A stretch of 64,000 bases of DNA from Hydrogenovibrio halophilus DSM 15072 (GTDB lineage Bacteria; Pseudomonadota; Gammaproteobacteria; Thiomicrospirales; Thiomicrospiraceae), in NCBI RefSeq assembly GCF_000384235.1, contig NZ_KB913033.1, positions 558,001-622,000 on the forward strand, read 5' to 3'. The notes beneath the pieces are model-generated. The model ran no database searches, was not told the origin of the DNA, and worked only from the letters and a program-made list of their open reading frames with translations. This document shows, one piece after another, positions 35,307 to 45,172 of the stretch (the stretch's first letter is position 1; each line of letters starts with the position of its first letter). A program made the position numbers and the translations under genes.

Positions 35307-36782
35307 TTATTCAGGCACGCTTTGGAAAAGCTGCAGGTATTTCTGAGCGCTCTTCTCCCAGCTGTAGTCCTGTTGCATTGCGGTTTTCTGCAGTTTCTGC
35401 CAGGTGCGTTTGCGCCCGTACAAATACAGCGCATGCATCAAGGTGGACTTAAGCGCATGGCGACTGGGGTCAAAAAACACAAACCCGGTGGCTTTGCCTT
35501 CGGCCAGATTTTCATCGGTGGCATTGACCACCGTGTCGGCCAGCCCGCCGGTGGCGTGCACCACCGGCAAGGTGCCATAAGCCAGACTGTAGAGCTGATT
35601 GAGGCCACAGGGTTCGAACCGCGAAGGCATCAGAAACAGGTCCGCACCGGCTTCCACCCGGTGCGCCAGCTTTTCCGAGTAGCCGATGTACACCATCACT
35701 CGGTCCGGGTAATGGTGCGCCAGTTCGTTCAGCGCGTATTCAAAATGGCGCTCGCCGCTGCCGACGATCACAAACCGGGCGTCGGTCTGTTCCAGCAACT
35801 CCGGAAGCACTTCCAGCACCAGATCGATGCCCTTCTGCGCCACCAGACGCCCTACCAAACCGATCACCGGTGCTTCGGATTCGAGCACGTCTTTGGGCAG
35901 ATCCCAGAAATCAAGCATGGCCGCCTTGTTGACTTTTTTGGCGGCGACCCGCCCTTTTTCCACCGAATAATGGCGTTTGATCAAAGGGTCCGTGGCCGGG
36001 TTCCAAACCGTGGTGTCAATCCCATTGAGAATGCCCAACAGTCGCCCTTCGCGTTCGCGCTGCAACAGCACGCCTTCCAGACCATAAGCGTATTCCGGGA
36101 AAGTGATTTCGCGGGCATAACTGGGACTGACGGTGCTGACCCAATCGGCCATCACAATGCCGGCCTTGAGCATGGAAAGGTGGCCGTGAAACTCCACGCC
36201 CTGCAGGCCCCACCAGTGCCAGGGCAACCAGAGGCTGTCAAACAGGGACTTGGGAAACAAACCGGCGTAGGCCATATTGTGAATGGTAAACAGTGTCCGT
36301 GGCGGAGCCACTTCCTCACTCAGCAAAGCCGGCACCAATCCGGTCTGCCAGTCGTTGGCATGCACCCAGTCCGGCTGCCAGTCCAGTCCGGCCCGGTTCA
36401 TGGCCACTTCGGCCACCACCTTGGCAAAGACGCCGAAGCGTTCGCCATTGTCCCACCAGTCTTCACCGTCTGCGGCCATGTAAGGGTTGCCGGAGCGTTT
36501 GAACAGCTCCGGAATGTCCACCAGCCACACCGGCACATCAATGCCCGCGACCTTCGCCTTGAGAATCCGAGCATGCAGTTGGCGATCACAGGCCCCGACC
36601 GTGAGATCGGCGACCTCTTTGACGTGGTCGAGCTTTTCCATCACATCGCCATAGGCCGGCATGATCAAACGCACCTTCTGTTTGAGATGCGCGTAGGCAT
36701 TGGGCAAACTGCCCGACACGTCGGCCAGACCGCCCGTTTTGATCAGAGGGTGGGCTTCAGAGGTGGCAAACAGTATTTTCAT
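35307..36782 (-). CDS. glgA: Glycogen synthase (ADP-glucose)
   Basis: GlgA elongates alpha-1,4-glucan from ADP-glucose. The 491-residue GT5 enzyme has the substrate-binding KTGGLADV at 15-22, an N-terminal Rossmann half (HANDWQTGLVPALL), and the GT-B C-terminal half with VGRLVAQKGIDLV and the Glu-containing SRFEPCGLNQLYSLAYG. The ATG follows the glgB stop by one base. With glgC, glgB and glgP it forms a complete classical glycogen pathway. Confidence 0.97.
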   Translation of the reverse strand: MKILFATSEAHPLIKTGGLADVSGSLPNAYAHLKQKVRLIMPAYGDVMEKLDHVKEVADLTVGACDRQLHARILKAKVAGIDVPVWLVDIPELFKRSGNPYMAADGEDWWDNGERFGVFAKVVAEVAMNRAGLDWQPDWVHANDWQTGLVPALLSEEVAPPRTLFTIHNMAYAGLFPKSLFDSLWLPWHWWGLQGVEFHGHLSMLKAGIVMADWVSTVSPSYAREITFPEYAYGLEGVLLQREREGRLLGILNGIDTTVWNPATDPLIKRHYSVEKGRVAAKKVNKAAMLDFWDLPKDVLESEAPVIGLVGRLVAQKGIDLVLEVLPELLEQTDARFVIVGSGERHFEYALNELAHHYPDRVMVYIGYSEKLAHRVEAGADLFLMPSRFEPCGLNQLYSLAYGTLPVVHATGGLADTVVNATDENLAEGKATGFVFFDPSRHALKSTLMHALYLYGRKRTWQKLQKTAMQQDYSWEKSAQKYLQLFQSVPE

Positions 36783-36783
36783 G

Positions 36784-39027
36784 TTACGAGGTCTCTCCCG
36801 AGTCTTGTGTTTGTGTTGAGCTGTGTTTGAGCACCAGTGCGCCCAGTGGGGGCAGGGTGATTTCCGCTGACACCGCGCGGTTCATCCATTCAACGGCCTG
36901 GGTTTCAATGCCCGCGCCGTTGCCCAGATTGCCGCCGCCATACATCGCAGCGTCGCTGTTGATCAATTCTTCGTAGCGCCCGGGCTCGGGCAGACCGATG
37001 CGATACCCTTCCCGCGGCACCGGAGTAAAGTTGAACACACAAATCACGGTCTCATTCTGATGGTGGCCGTCTGCGTCCACCCAACTGGCTTTGCGTTCAA
37101 AACTGATGATGGACTGTTGGTAATCGTGGCAATCGATCCAGGCAAAGCCTTCGGATTCGAAATCCTTCTGATGCAATGCCGTCTGATCCCGGTAAAGCTT
37201 GAGACCGTCTTTGAGAAAGGTCTGCACGCCCCGGTGCATGGGTTGGTCACACAAATGCCAGTCCAGGCCGATTTCTTCGTTCCATTCCCGCCACTGGGCG
37301 AATTCCGACCCCATAAACAACAGTTTCTTGCCCGGATGGCACAACTGATAGGCCAGCAGCAGACGCAGGTTGGCCATTTTCTGCCACAGGTCGCCGGGCA
37401 TCTTGTCCACCAGAGAGTGTTTCAAATGCACCACTTCGTCATGCGACAGCGGCAACACAAAATTTTCGGTGTAGGCATACATCTGGGTAAACGTCAGCTG
37501 ATCATGATGATAGGGCCGATAAATCGGGTCCTGCTCGAAATAGGCCAGGGTGTCGTTCATCCAGCCCATGTTCCATTTCATCGAAAAGCCGAGTCCGCCC
37601 ATCCAGGTCGGGCGCGACACCATGGGCCAGGAAGTGGATTCCTCGGCCATCACCACCGTGCCCGGACACTGGGCATGCACCTGTTCGTTGAGCTGGCGCA
37701 TAAAACCGATGGCGGCCAGGTTTTCCGGTCCGCCGTGTTCGTTGGGAATCCACTCGCCCTCTTCGCGCGAATAATTCAGATACAGCATCGAGGCCACGGC
37801 GTCCACCCGCAAGCCGTCCAGATGGAATTCCTTGAGCCAGTAGAGGGCATTGGCAATCAGAAAGTTGCGGACTTCATTGCGCCCGTAATTGAAAATGTAG
37901 GTGCCCCAATCCTGATGCTCACCCTGACGCGGGTCTTCGTGCTCAAACAGGGCGGTGCCATCGAACCGGGCCAGCGCAAATTCGTCTTTGGGAAAATGCG
38001 CCGGGACCCAGTCCAGATAAATGCCGATGCCATGCCGGTGCATCACATCAACAAAATAACGGAAGTCGTCCGGGGTGCCGTGACGGCTGGTGGGCGCGTA
38101 GTAGCCATGCGTCTGGTAGCCCCAGGACATGTCCAGCCCGTGTTCGGTAATCGGCAAAAGCTCGATGTGGGTAAAGCCCATCCAGTTCACATACTCGGCC
38201 AGACGGTGCGCAATCTCCCGATAATTGAGAAATTCGCCTTGATCGCCCTGCTGCCACGAACCAAGGTGCACCTCGTAAATGCTGATGGGCTCACGCTGCC
38301 AGTCAAAATCGGGCCGGGCGTCCATCCAGTCGTTATCCTGCCACTGATATTGACTCTGAAACACCATCGAGCCGGTGGCCGGGCGCATTTCCATGGCCTG
38401 GGCAAACGGATCGGTTTTGACCAGACAGTGACCGGTCTGGTAGTTGCGAATTTCAAATTTGTACAGATCCCCCGGATGCAGGCCCGGAATGAACAGTTCC
38501 CAGACACCGGAGGTGCCATTGGTGCGCATCGGGTGACGCAAACCGTGCCAGCCATTGAAGTCCCCAATCACCGAAACTCTGGCCGCAGCCGGTGCCCAGA
38601 CCGCAAACTGCACGCCTTCCACGCCGTCCACGGTTTTTAGCTGCGAGCCCAAATGCTCATACAGATGCCAGTGCTGACCTTCGGCAAACAGATGCAAATC
38701 CAGTTCGCCCAACTGCGGCCAGAAAGTCCAGGGGGAAATGCCCTGATACGAACGCCCGGCTTCCTCCCACTGGACGCGGTAATGTTCCGGCAGACGCGCT
38801 TTTTGCTTGGCATCCAGCGTGGCTTCGAACACAAACGACTTGCCCACTCGTTCCAGAGGCACAAGTTCGTCCCCTTCCAGACACACCGATGCGCTTTCCG
38901 CCGTTGGCAACCAGGCTCGCACCGCCCATTGTCTGGCCGATTCCGTGAGCGGATGGCATCCCAGATACAGGAAAGGGTCGTGATGGGTGCCCGTCATCAG
39001 ACGGTCGAGGTGCATTTGTGACGTCAT
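36784..39027 (-). CDS. glgB: 1,4-alpha-glucan branching enzyme
   Basis: GlgB (GH13) makes alpha-1,6 branches. Two ATGs stand close together; 39027 (MTSQMHLD) has AAGGA at the right distance, 39033 does not, so I use 39027 for 747 residues. A CBM48 N-terminal domain ([25 protein letters not shown]) precedes the barrel with [18 protein letters not shown] (nucleophile Asp), VMAEESTSW (acid Glu) and [12 protein letters not shown] (third Asp), followed by a C-terminal beta domain. It begins about 10 bp after malQ. Confidence 0.97.
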   Translation of the reverse strand: MTSQMHLDRLMTGTHHDPFLYLGCHPLTESARQWAVRAWLPTAESASVCLEGDELVPLERVGKSFVFEATLDAKQKARLPEHYRVQWEEAGRSYQGISPWTFWPQLGELDLHLFAEGQHWHLYEHLGSQLKTVDGVEGVQFAVWAPAAARVSVIGDFNGWHGLRHPMRTNGTSGVWELFIPGLHPGDLYKFEIRNYQTGHCLVKTDPFAQAMEMRPATGSMVFQSQYQWQDNDWMDARPDFDWQREPISIYEVHLGSWQQGDQGEFLNYREIAHRLAEYVNWMGFTHIELLPITEHGLDMSWGYQTHGYYAPTSRHGTPDDFRYFVDVMHRHGIGIYLDWVPAHFPKDEFALARFDGTALFEHEDPRQGEHQDWGTYIFNYGRNEVRNFLIANALYWLKEFHLDGLRVDAVASMLYLNYSREEGEWIPNEHGGPENLAAIGFMRQLNEQVHAQCPGTVVMAEESTSWPMVSRPTWMGGLGFSMKWNMGWMNDTLAYFEQDPIYRPYHHDQLTFTQMYAYTENFVLPLSHDEVVHLKHSLVDKMPGDLWQKMANLRLLLAYQLCHPGKKLLFMGSEFAQWREWNEEIGLDWHLCDQPMHRGVQTFLKDGLKLYRDQTALHQKDFESEGFAWIDCHDYQQSIISFERKASWVDADGHHQNETVICVFNFTPVPREGYRIGLPEPGRYEELINSDAAMYGGGNLGNGAGIETQAVEWMNRAVSAEITLPPLGALVLKHSSTQTQDSGETS

Positions 39028-39037
39028 AGTCATCCTT

Positions 39038-40441
39038 TTAAATTTGGGTGCGGTCGGCGGCCTGCAGATGCTGGCGGATGGTAGCGGCCAGCTCGGCATT
39101 CACATCCGACCAGTCAAACTGCCAATCCCAGTTGCTGTCCACCGTGCCTGGCACATTCATCCGGTGGCGGGCATCCAGTGCCAGAAAATCCTGCAATGGC
39201 ACCACGGCGAGCCTAGCCGGTGAGGCCAGCGCCGCGTCGATGATCGGCCAGGGCATGGGGGCCTGCGCATCGATGTTGGGCGAATACTCCGCCAGCTGCG
39301 ACAGAATCCACTGTTTCTGGCCTTCGTCGGTCAGCGATTGCCACCAGCCCAGGGTGGTGTCATTGTCGTGAGTGCCGGTATACACCACAGAATTCGCGAC
39401 CTGGGATGCCAGCGCATGTGGGTTGTCCGGCAGGCCATTGAAGCCAAATTGCAACACCGCCATGCCCGGCAGGCCAAACGCCTCTTTCAGCGCGACCACT
39501 TCCGGGGTAATGATGCCCAGGTCCTCGGCCACCAGTTTCAAATCCGGCACTTCTCGGCGTACAGCCTGGAGCAACGCCTTGCCCGGTCCCAGCACCCAAT
39601 GACCGTTCATCGCCGTTTCCTCGTGGGCGTCGATTTCCCAACTGGCTTCCAGTCCGCGAAAGTGATCGATCCGCACCCGGTCAAACAGCAGCGCCATTTC
39701 CTGCATGCGCTGACGCCACCACTGAAAATCGTCCTGCTCCATCACGTCCCAGTCATAATGCGGGTTGCCCCAACGCTGACCGGTTTCGGAAAAGTAATCC
39801 GGCGGCACCCCTGTGACCACTTCCGGCTGACCTTTGGCATCCAGCTTGAACTGATCCGGGTTGGCCCAGACATCGGCGCTGTCATAGGCCACAAAAATAG
39901 GCACATCGCCGAACAGTTCAATCCCGCGGGCGTTGGCATCGGCTTTGAGCCGCTGCCACAGGGTCCGCAGCTGAAATTGCTGGCGTTTGATCTGTTCGAT
40001 TTCCGCGGCATGCGCGCGGGCAAACTCCGCCAGCGCGGCCGGTTCCCGATCCCGAAAAGGCACGGGCCAGTCCGCCCAGGACGCCTGCTGATGCGCATCC
40101 CGCAGGGCGCGGAACAGGGCATAATCCTCCAGCCAGTGCGGCGGCGACTGGCAAAAGGCCTCAAACGCCGACGCATCCACCTCGGCTTCCCAGTTTTGCG
40201 GCAACAGCGCCGGATTCAGTGCAAAGGCCGACACACTCTGATAAGGCGACAACCCCTGAACCGGTTCGCTTAGCGGCAAAACCTGCCAGACCGTCAGACC
40301 CGCCTGTTCCAGCCAGTCCACAAACTGCCAGGCCTGGTGATCCAGGCGTCCCGAAGGCAGCGAGGTCGGATGCAGCAACACCCCACCCAGACGCTCATTG
40401 GCGTCTTGCACCCGATCCGTCTCTGAAGCCGTGTGTGCCAT
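39038..40441 (-). CDS. malQ: 4-alpha-glucanotransferase
   Basis: Amylomaltase of GH77 that rearranges maltodextrins released from glycogen. The 467-residue protein is of the short type, without the N-terminal extension of E. coli MalQ. Catalytic residues are visible in [15 protein letters not shown] (Asp nucleophile), [13 protein letters not shown] (Glu) and [12 protein letters not shown] (Asp). AAAGGAG precedes the ATG. It starts 44 bp after the GH57 gene; a palindrome copy lies in that gap, and a one-mismatch copy encodes DHQAWQF near residue 35. Confidence 0.95.
   Translation of the reverse strand: MAHTASETDRVQDANERLGGVLLHPTSLPSGRLDHQAWQFVDWLEQAGLTVWQVLPLSEPVQGLSPYQSVSAFALNPALLPQNWEAEVDASAFEAFCQSPPHWLEDYALFRALRDAHQQASWADWPVPFRDREPAALAEFARAHAAEIEQIKRQQFQLRTLWQRLKADANARGIELFGDVPIFVAYDSADVWANPDQFKLDAKGQPEVVTGVPPDYFSETGQRWGNPHYDWDVMEQDDFQWWRQRMQEMALLFDRVRIDHFRGLEASWEIDAHEETAMNGHWVLGPGKALLQAVRREVPDLKLVAEDLGIITPEVVALKEAFGLPGMAVLQFGFNGLPDNPHALASQVANSVVYTGTHDNDTTLGWWQSLTDEGQKQWILSQLAEYSPNIDAQAPMPWPIIDAALASPARLAVVPLQDFLALDARHRMNVPGTVDSNWDWQFDWSDVNAELAATIRQHLQAADRTQI
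40327..40338. repeat. Near-copy of the palindrome (11 of 12), inside malQ
   Basis: GCCAGGCCTGGT, read as His-Gln-Ala-Trp in MalQ. Confidence 0.7.
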
Positions 40442-40455
40442 AAAACTCCTTTTTT

Positions 40456-40467
40456 ACCAGGCCTGGT
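40456..40467. repeat. ACCAGGCCTGGT palindrome (exact), GH57-malQ gap
   Basis: Exact 12-mer with a run of Ts on one side, just upstream of the malQ ribosome site. Confidence 0.95.
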
Positions 40468-40485
40468 TAATAATTGCACAGGTCT

Positions 40486-42213
40486 TTAATTACGACGCAT
40501 GGTTCCGGCGTTTGCCATGTTGCCACCGCCCTGTGACAAAGGCTGCGACAGCGCGGCCGGTACCGGCTCACCCAGCGCTTCATACAGGCGTCGCAGATGG
40601 CGTCGGTACAAACGGTCGAAGTCGCGCACACTGTCGGAAGGGTTGTAATCCCCGAACCACCAGAACCAGTCCGAACCTTCGCAAATGGCGAGTTGTTCGG
40701 CCGCTTCCTTGGCCTGAACCTCATTCAGACGCCCGGTAGCAATGACTTGATCATACGCGCTTTTCGCCTCGACCAACAGATCCCAGGCCGCATTTTTGTC
40801 GGCCTCACCGATCCAGGTGGAAAAGGACCCGAACACCCAGCTCCCGGCCTTAAGCGTGGACAGGTGGCGCGGCCGAATCGGCGTCGCCAGCGCATCGGAA
40901 AAGGTGGTCATTTCGATCGATGAATGCTGGCTCAAGGTGTCATACAGACATTGCAGAAATTTCCAGGCATTGTCCGGGTAATATTCCCAGGCGTTTTCGC
41001 CGTCCAGAATCACCGACACCACATGGTCTTCCACGTCTTCGCCCAGACCGCGGGCAATGTTCTGCAAATGGTGGGCGAAGTTGCTGGCCGCGTCCTGCGG
41101 ACCCCAGTCCTTGTACTGGAAACCGATCAGATCGGACAGGCCGTCATCACGGAAAAACAGGGCGCAATGCTGGGTTGCATGCTGCAAAGGCTGATACAGC
41201 GCTTTTTTGGACGCCACATCGTGCTGATCCATGTGCGAAGCTTCGCAGGAATGACGCCAGACGCCCTCGCCAGACGCCGTCCATTCGATCTCGTAATGGT
41301 CCAGCAAGCCGATGGCCGCCGAACTGATGGCCCCTTCCGACAGCCAGACCCCTTTGGGACGGCGTTCAAAATAATGCTGGTAGACCTCAATGCCTTTGTC
41401 CATGTGCCACTTGGCACGCTCGAACCCGTCCGGATACACCGGTGAAACCGGCATGGGCGCATGAGGCTGAGCATCGCGCATCGACTGAAAATCGATCATC
41501 AACGGCACAATCGGATGGCCGTAAGGGGTCATGGAAATTTCAATCTGACCCCGATCCTGACAGGCCTTGTAACGCGGGATCAATTGCCCGATCACATCGG
41601 CCATCACCTGCATCAGCTGTTCCCGGTCGGCCTCGGAAAAATGGCCACCGGCCTCGCCTTTCGCGATCAGTTTCCGGACACGCTTGTCACTGCGGCGCAC
41701 GCTCTGCCCCATCCAGGCCAGGTGATACCACACCATCAGATCCACAAAAAACTGGTCATTGAAATAGGCCAGGCACGCCGCCTCTTCCAGCGTGGTTTTC
41801 TGATCGCAATTGGCCATGTCCAGCAATTTCTGGAAAGGCGCAAACGGGTGAATCATGGTCGGGGCAAACGCTTTCTGACACGACTGAATGATGTCATAGC
41901 GCTGTTTGATCTCGTCACCGATTGGCTCGGCCCCAGCCAGAAGATTGAGCAGACCGTCCTGCATCGGTGTCCGGTTTTCGAGCCAGTCCCGCATCTGGTC
42001 GGCGTAATCGCTGAGCTGCTCCAACAGCACCGGGGCAAAATTCACCACCACCCGTGCCTGAGGACAGGCTTCCAGATGCGCCACCATGTCGGAATAATCC
42101 TTGATCCCGTGCAGATACACCCACGGCAAACGGAAGGCGCCGTTCACGCCATCGCGGTAATGTGGTTGGTGCATGTGCCAGCACAGGACCAGCTTGATTT
42201 TGTTTTCGCTCAT
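40486..42213 (-). CDS. GH57 family glycoside hydrolase
   Basis: A 575-residue enzyme of family 57, whose members include alpha-amylases and amylopullulanases that act on glucans. The N terminus LVLCWHMHQPHYRDG holds the HQPH motif of the family. The likely nucleophile Glu is in GVWLSEGAISSAAIG and the acid Asp in SVILDGENAWEYYPDN. No signal peptide is seen, so it acts in the cytoplasm, consistent with its place between glgC and malQ in a glycogen operon. It may debranch or trim glycogen, as no glgX is present here. Confidence 0.9.
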   Translation of the reverse strand: MSENKIKLVLCWHMHQPHYRDGVNGAFRLPWVYLHGIKDYSDMVAHLEACPQARVVVNFAPVLLEQLSDYADQMRDWLENRTPMQDGLLNLLAGAEPIGDEIKQRYDIIQSCQKAFAPTMIHPFAPFQKLLDMANCDQKTTLEEAACLAYFNDQFFVDLMVWYHLAWMGQSVRRSDKRVRKLIAKGEAGGHFSEADREQLMQVMADVIGQLIPRYKACQDRGQIEISMTPYGHPIVPLMIDFQSMRDAQPHAPMPVSPVYPDGFERAKWHMDKGIEVYQHYFERRPKGVWLSEGAISSAAIGLLDHYEIEWTASGEGVWRHSCEASHMDQHDVASKKALYQPLQHATQHCALFFRDDGLSDLIGFQYKDWGPQDAASNFAHHLQNIARGLGEDVEDHVVSVILDGENAWEYYPDNAWKFLQCLYDTLSQHSSIEMTTFSDALATPIRPRHLSTLKAGSWVFGSFSTWIGEADKNAAWDLLVEAKSAYDQVIATGRLNEVQAKEAAEQLAICEGSDWFWWFGDYNPSDSVRDFDRLYRRHLRRLYEALGEPVPAALSQPLSQGGGNMANAGTMRRN

Positions 42214-42247
42214 AAACCTCTTCCGTTTACGCGGATGGCGGTGGCCA

Positions 42248-43516
42248 TCAGCGTGTCATATGAATGCTTTGACCCAGCATGTCCGGCGTCACCAGCACAA
42301 TGCCCGATTGCGGTTCCACGTAATAACGCTCGGCATCGGCTTTGGGGTCTTCGCCAATAATGGTGCCCGGCAGAATGGTACACCCTTTGTCGATCACCGC
42401 ATTCTGAATGCGGCAATTGCGGCCCACTTCCACCCGGGGCAGCAACACCGAGTCCTTGATCAGACTGTAGCTGTGCACACGACCGCCACTGGAAATGACC
42501 GAACGCTTGATCCGCGCGCCGGACACAATGCAGCCACCGGCCACCATCGAATCGATCGCCTCGCCACGACGGCCTTCGTCATCAAAAATGAATTTGGCTG
42601 GCGGCATCTGAGCCTGATAGGTCCAGATCGGCCAGTCCTCATTGTAAAGGTTCAGGTCGGGCGTGATCGAACACAGATCCAGACTGGCTTTCCAGTAGGA
42701 TTCGATCGTCCCCACATCCCGCCAGTAAACCGGGGCACCGTCATCGTCCACAAACGGGTAGGCCTGAACCTTGTGGTCTTCGATCACCGACGGAATGATG
42801 TCTTTGCCGAAATCCTTGGACGACTCCGGATTGTCGTGATCCTCGATCAGTTTCTGAAACAGAAACTCACGTGAAAACACATAAATGCCCATGGACGCCA
42901 GCGCCCGATCCGGCTTGCCGGGCATCGCATCCGGGTTGGCCGGTTTCTCGGTAAAGTGGGTGATCTCCAGATCGTCATTGACAGACATCACGCCAAAACC
43001 GGTGGCTTCTTCGCGCGGCACTTCAATGCAGCCGATGGTCACATCGGCCCCGGACTCGGCATGGTCATACAGCATTTTGCTGTAGTCCATGGAATAAATG
43101 TGGTCTCCGCCCAGCACCAGCACATATTCCGGGGTATGGCGGCGCATAATGTCTAGGTTCTGATAAAGCGCATCGGCCGTGCCCTGATACCAGCCCTTGT
43201 CAATGCGCTGCTGCGCGGGCAACAGCTCGACAAATTCGCCCACTTCGTAACGCATGAACGACCAGGCCCGTTGCACGTGTCGAATCAGGGAGTGAGACTT
43301 GTACTGGGTCAGGACGCCAATTTTCCGAATCCCGGAATTGACGCAGTTGGACAGCACAAAATCGATGATGCGGTATTTGCCACCAAACGGCACCGCCGGT
43401 TTGGCCCGCCATTTGGTCAGATCTTTCAGGCGGCTGCCTTCGCCCCCGGCCAGCACCAGCGCCAGCGTCTGGCGCGTCAGGTCGGTGGCGGTTTTGGTTT
43501 CGCAATAATTCTTCAT
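42248..43516 (-). CDS. glgC: Glucose-1-phosphate adenylyltransferase
   Basis: GlgC makes ADP-glucose, the committed step of glycogen synthesis. The 422-residue protein has the nucleotidyltransferase loop LVLAGGEGSRLKDLT, KPAVPFGGKYRIIDF, the substrate-binding EKPANPDAMPG segment and a C-terminal left-handed beta-helix (RIKRSVISSGGRVHS). GAGGAGAGAG precedes the ATG. Allosteric control by glycolytic intermediates is known for the family. It is 34 bp from GH57 and 81 bp after glk. Confidence 0.97.
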   Translation of the reverse strand: MKNYCETKTATDLTRQTLALVLAGGEGSRLKDLTKWRAKPAVPFGGKYRIIDFVLSNCVNSGIRKIGVLTQYKSHSLIRHVQRAWSFMRYEVGEFVELLPAQQRIDKGWYQGTADALYQNLDIMRRHTPEYVLVLGGDHIYSMDYSKMLYDHAESGADVTIGCIEVPREEATGFGVMSVNDDLEITHFTEKPANPDAMPGKPDRALASMGIYVFSREFLFQKLIEDHDNPESSKDFGKDIIPSVIEDHKVQAYPFVDDDGAPVYWRDVGTIESYWKASLDLCSITPDLNLYNEDWPIWTYQAQMPPAKFIFDDEGRRGEAIDSMVAGGCIVSGARIKRSVISSGGRVHSYSLIKDSVLLPRVEVGRNCRIQNAVIDKGCTILPGTIIGEDPKADAERYYVEPQSGIVLVTPDMLGQSIHMTR

Positions 43517-43597
43517 GCTCTCTCTCCTCTTGTCGCTTACAGGACGACTGATATGTATTTGCTTTGCCTGCTGCGGTCTGGCTCGAAGGCTCAGACC

Positions 43598-44557
43598 TTA
43601 TTCTTTCGCCAGCTGCTCGGCTTCGGCCAGAGCTCCCAGCAATCCCACCGATTCGTTGACCACCAGCTTCACTGGAAACTGAGCCACCAGTGAACGCATG
43701 CGCCCCTTGCTCAACATCCCTTCCATAAAGCGCTTTGACCGCATCCAGTCCTGAATTTTCGGTGCAATGCCACCGGCCAGAAACACACCGGCCCGGGCCT
43801 CCCATATCAGGGCCGCATTGCCGACATAAGCGCCATAGACCTCGACAAAGGTCTCCAGTGTGCTCTGGGCAATCGCATCCCCCGCTTGAGCACTGTCAAG
43901 CATTTCTGCGGCCCGGATGCGCTTGCGCCCATGTCCGTGGGATTGCTGACTGTAGAAGTGGTACAGGGTTTCCAGGCCTTCGCCTGACAGCAGCCGCTCA
44001 TAGGACACGTGCGACCATTTCTGACGCAGCCAGGTCAAAATCCTCATCTGGGCGTCATTGACGGGCGCAAAATCGATGTGCCCCCCCTCGGAAGACTGCG
44101 GAATGAAGCGCCCGTCGCAGTTTTTGACCGGCGCCACCCCCAGCCCGGAACCGGCCCCAATCACCAGGCGGTTACCCTGCGGGTCGATCTGACCTTCCTG
44201 CAGTGTGATCCAGTCATCCTCATGAAGTTCATCGACCCCGCGGGCGGCAGCATAAAAATCATTGACCAGCTTAACACGGGAAAAACCACAGGCGTTTTCC
44301 AGTTCGTCGGCCTCGACCCGCCAGGGCAGATTGGTCAAATCAACCAAACGGCCATTGACCGGCCCCGGAACGCCAAAGACGGCGGCGTCCATGACGGGCA
44401 AGGGGTAATCATTCTGAAACTGCTTGACCAGCGCCACCAGAGACGGAAACCCCTTGCTCAAATAACGGGCTTCGGCCAGAACCTCTTTGCTGGCGGTATC
44501 GCGGGCCTGCAACAACACTTTGGTCGCGCCCGCATCGGCGGCAAGAACAACGGACAT
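43598..44557 (-). CDS. glk: Glucokinase
   Basis: Phosphorylates glucose at position 6 with ATP. The start at 44557 (MSVVLAADAGATK) has GAGGAGA upstream; the frame is open to 44599. The 319-residue protein belongs to the proteobacterial Glk family: phosphate loop ADAGATKV, catalytic Asp in LVNDFYAAARG, GAGSGLGVAPV and the EGGHIDFAP segment. In the glycogen operon it would recycle free glucose released by MalQ or GH57. Confidence 0.92.
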   Translation of the reverse strand: MSVVLAADAGATKVLLQARDTASKEVLAEARYLSKGFPSLVALVKQFQNDYPLPVMDAAVFGVPGPVNGRLVDLTNLPWRVEADELENACGFSRVKLVNDFYAAARGVDELHEDDWITLQEGQIDPQGNRLVIGAGSGLGVAPVKNCDGRFIPQSSEGGHIDFAPVNDAQMRILTWLRQKWSHVSYERLLSGEGLETLYHFYSQQSHGHGRKRIRAAEMLDSAQAGDAIAQSTLETFVEVYGAYVGNAALIWEARAGVFLAGGIAPKIQDWMRSKRFMEGMLSKGRMRSLVAQFPVKLVVNESVGLLGALAEAEQLAKE

Positions 44558-44605
44558 TGGCTCTCCTCGACCTGCTTCGATTTGCCCGACCGCTTTCAAA
44601 GGCGT

Positions 44606-45172
44606 TCAGGCAAAATGGGTGTCCAGGCCTTCACAAATTAAATGGCTGATAAAAGTATGCGCTTCCTGAATGCGGGCGGTCTCGTGTGAGTCCACCTGAA
44701 ACACACAGTGGGCCATTCGACTCAGGGGCGATTCGGCCTGACCGGTGAGGACCACACAGTAACACCCCTTTTTCATGGCCGCTTCCATGCCGCGCACAAC
44801 ATTGGCGCTGTGACCGGAAGTCGACAGGGCCATAACCACATCTTCCCGCTGCGCCAGGCCCTCAATCTGACGGGAAAACACGGTTTCAAAATCATAGTCA
44901 TTGCTGTGCGCGGTCAGAATCGAGGTGTCGGTATTCAGCGCAATCGCCGGCAAAGGCCGACGGTCTTTGACATAGCGCACCATCATCTCTGCGGCCATGT
45001 GCTGCGCATCGGCGGCACTGCCGCCATTGCCCATCCACAGCACCTTTCCGCCCGCTTCAAACGCTTGAATGATTCTAGCAATCAGGTTTTCGATTTTCTG
45101 TGACGATTGCGTGACAGAAGCCAGGGCCCGCTGATGCTCTGCCAACGCCCTTTTCAGGTCAATCCGTGCCAT
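44606..45172 (-). CDS. gmhA: Phosphoheptose isomerase
   Basis: GmhA converts sedoheptulose-7-phosphate to D-glycero-D-manno-heptose-7-phosphate for the LPS core. The 188-residue SIS-domain protein has WMGNGGSAADAQHMAAEMMVR, the family signature, and LSTSGHSANVV. It overlaps the hldE stop by 14 bp, so the two heptose steps are coupled. Downstream on the same strand, after 48 bp, comes glk. Confidence 0.95.
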   Translation of the reverse strand: MARIDLKRALAEHQRALASVTQSSQKIENLIARIIQAFEAGGKVLWMGNGGSAADAQHMAAEMMVRYVKDRRPLPAIALNTDTSILTAHSNDYDFETVFSRQIEGLAQREDVVMALSTSGHSANVVRGMEAAMKKGCYCVVLTGQAESPLSRMAHCVFQVDSHETARIQEAHTFISHLICEGLDTHFA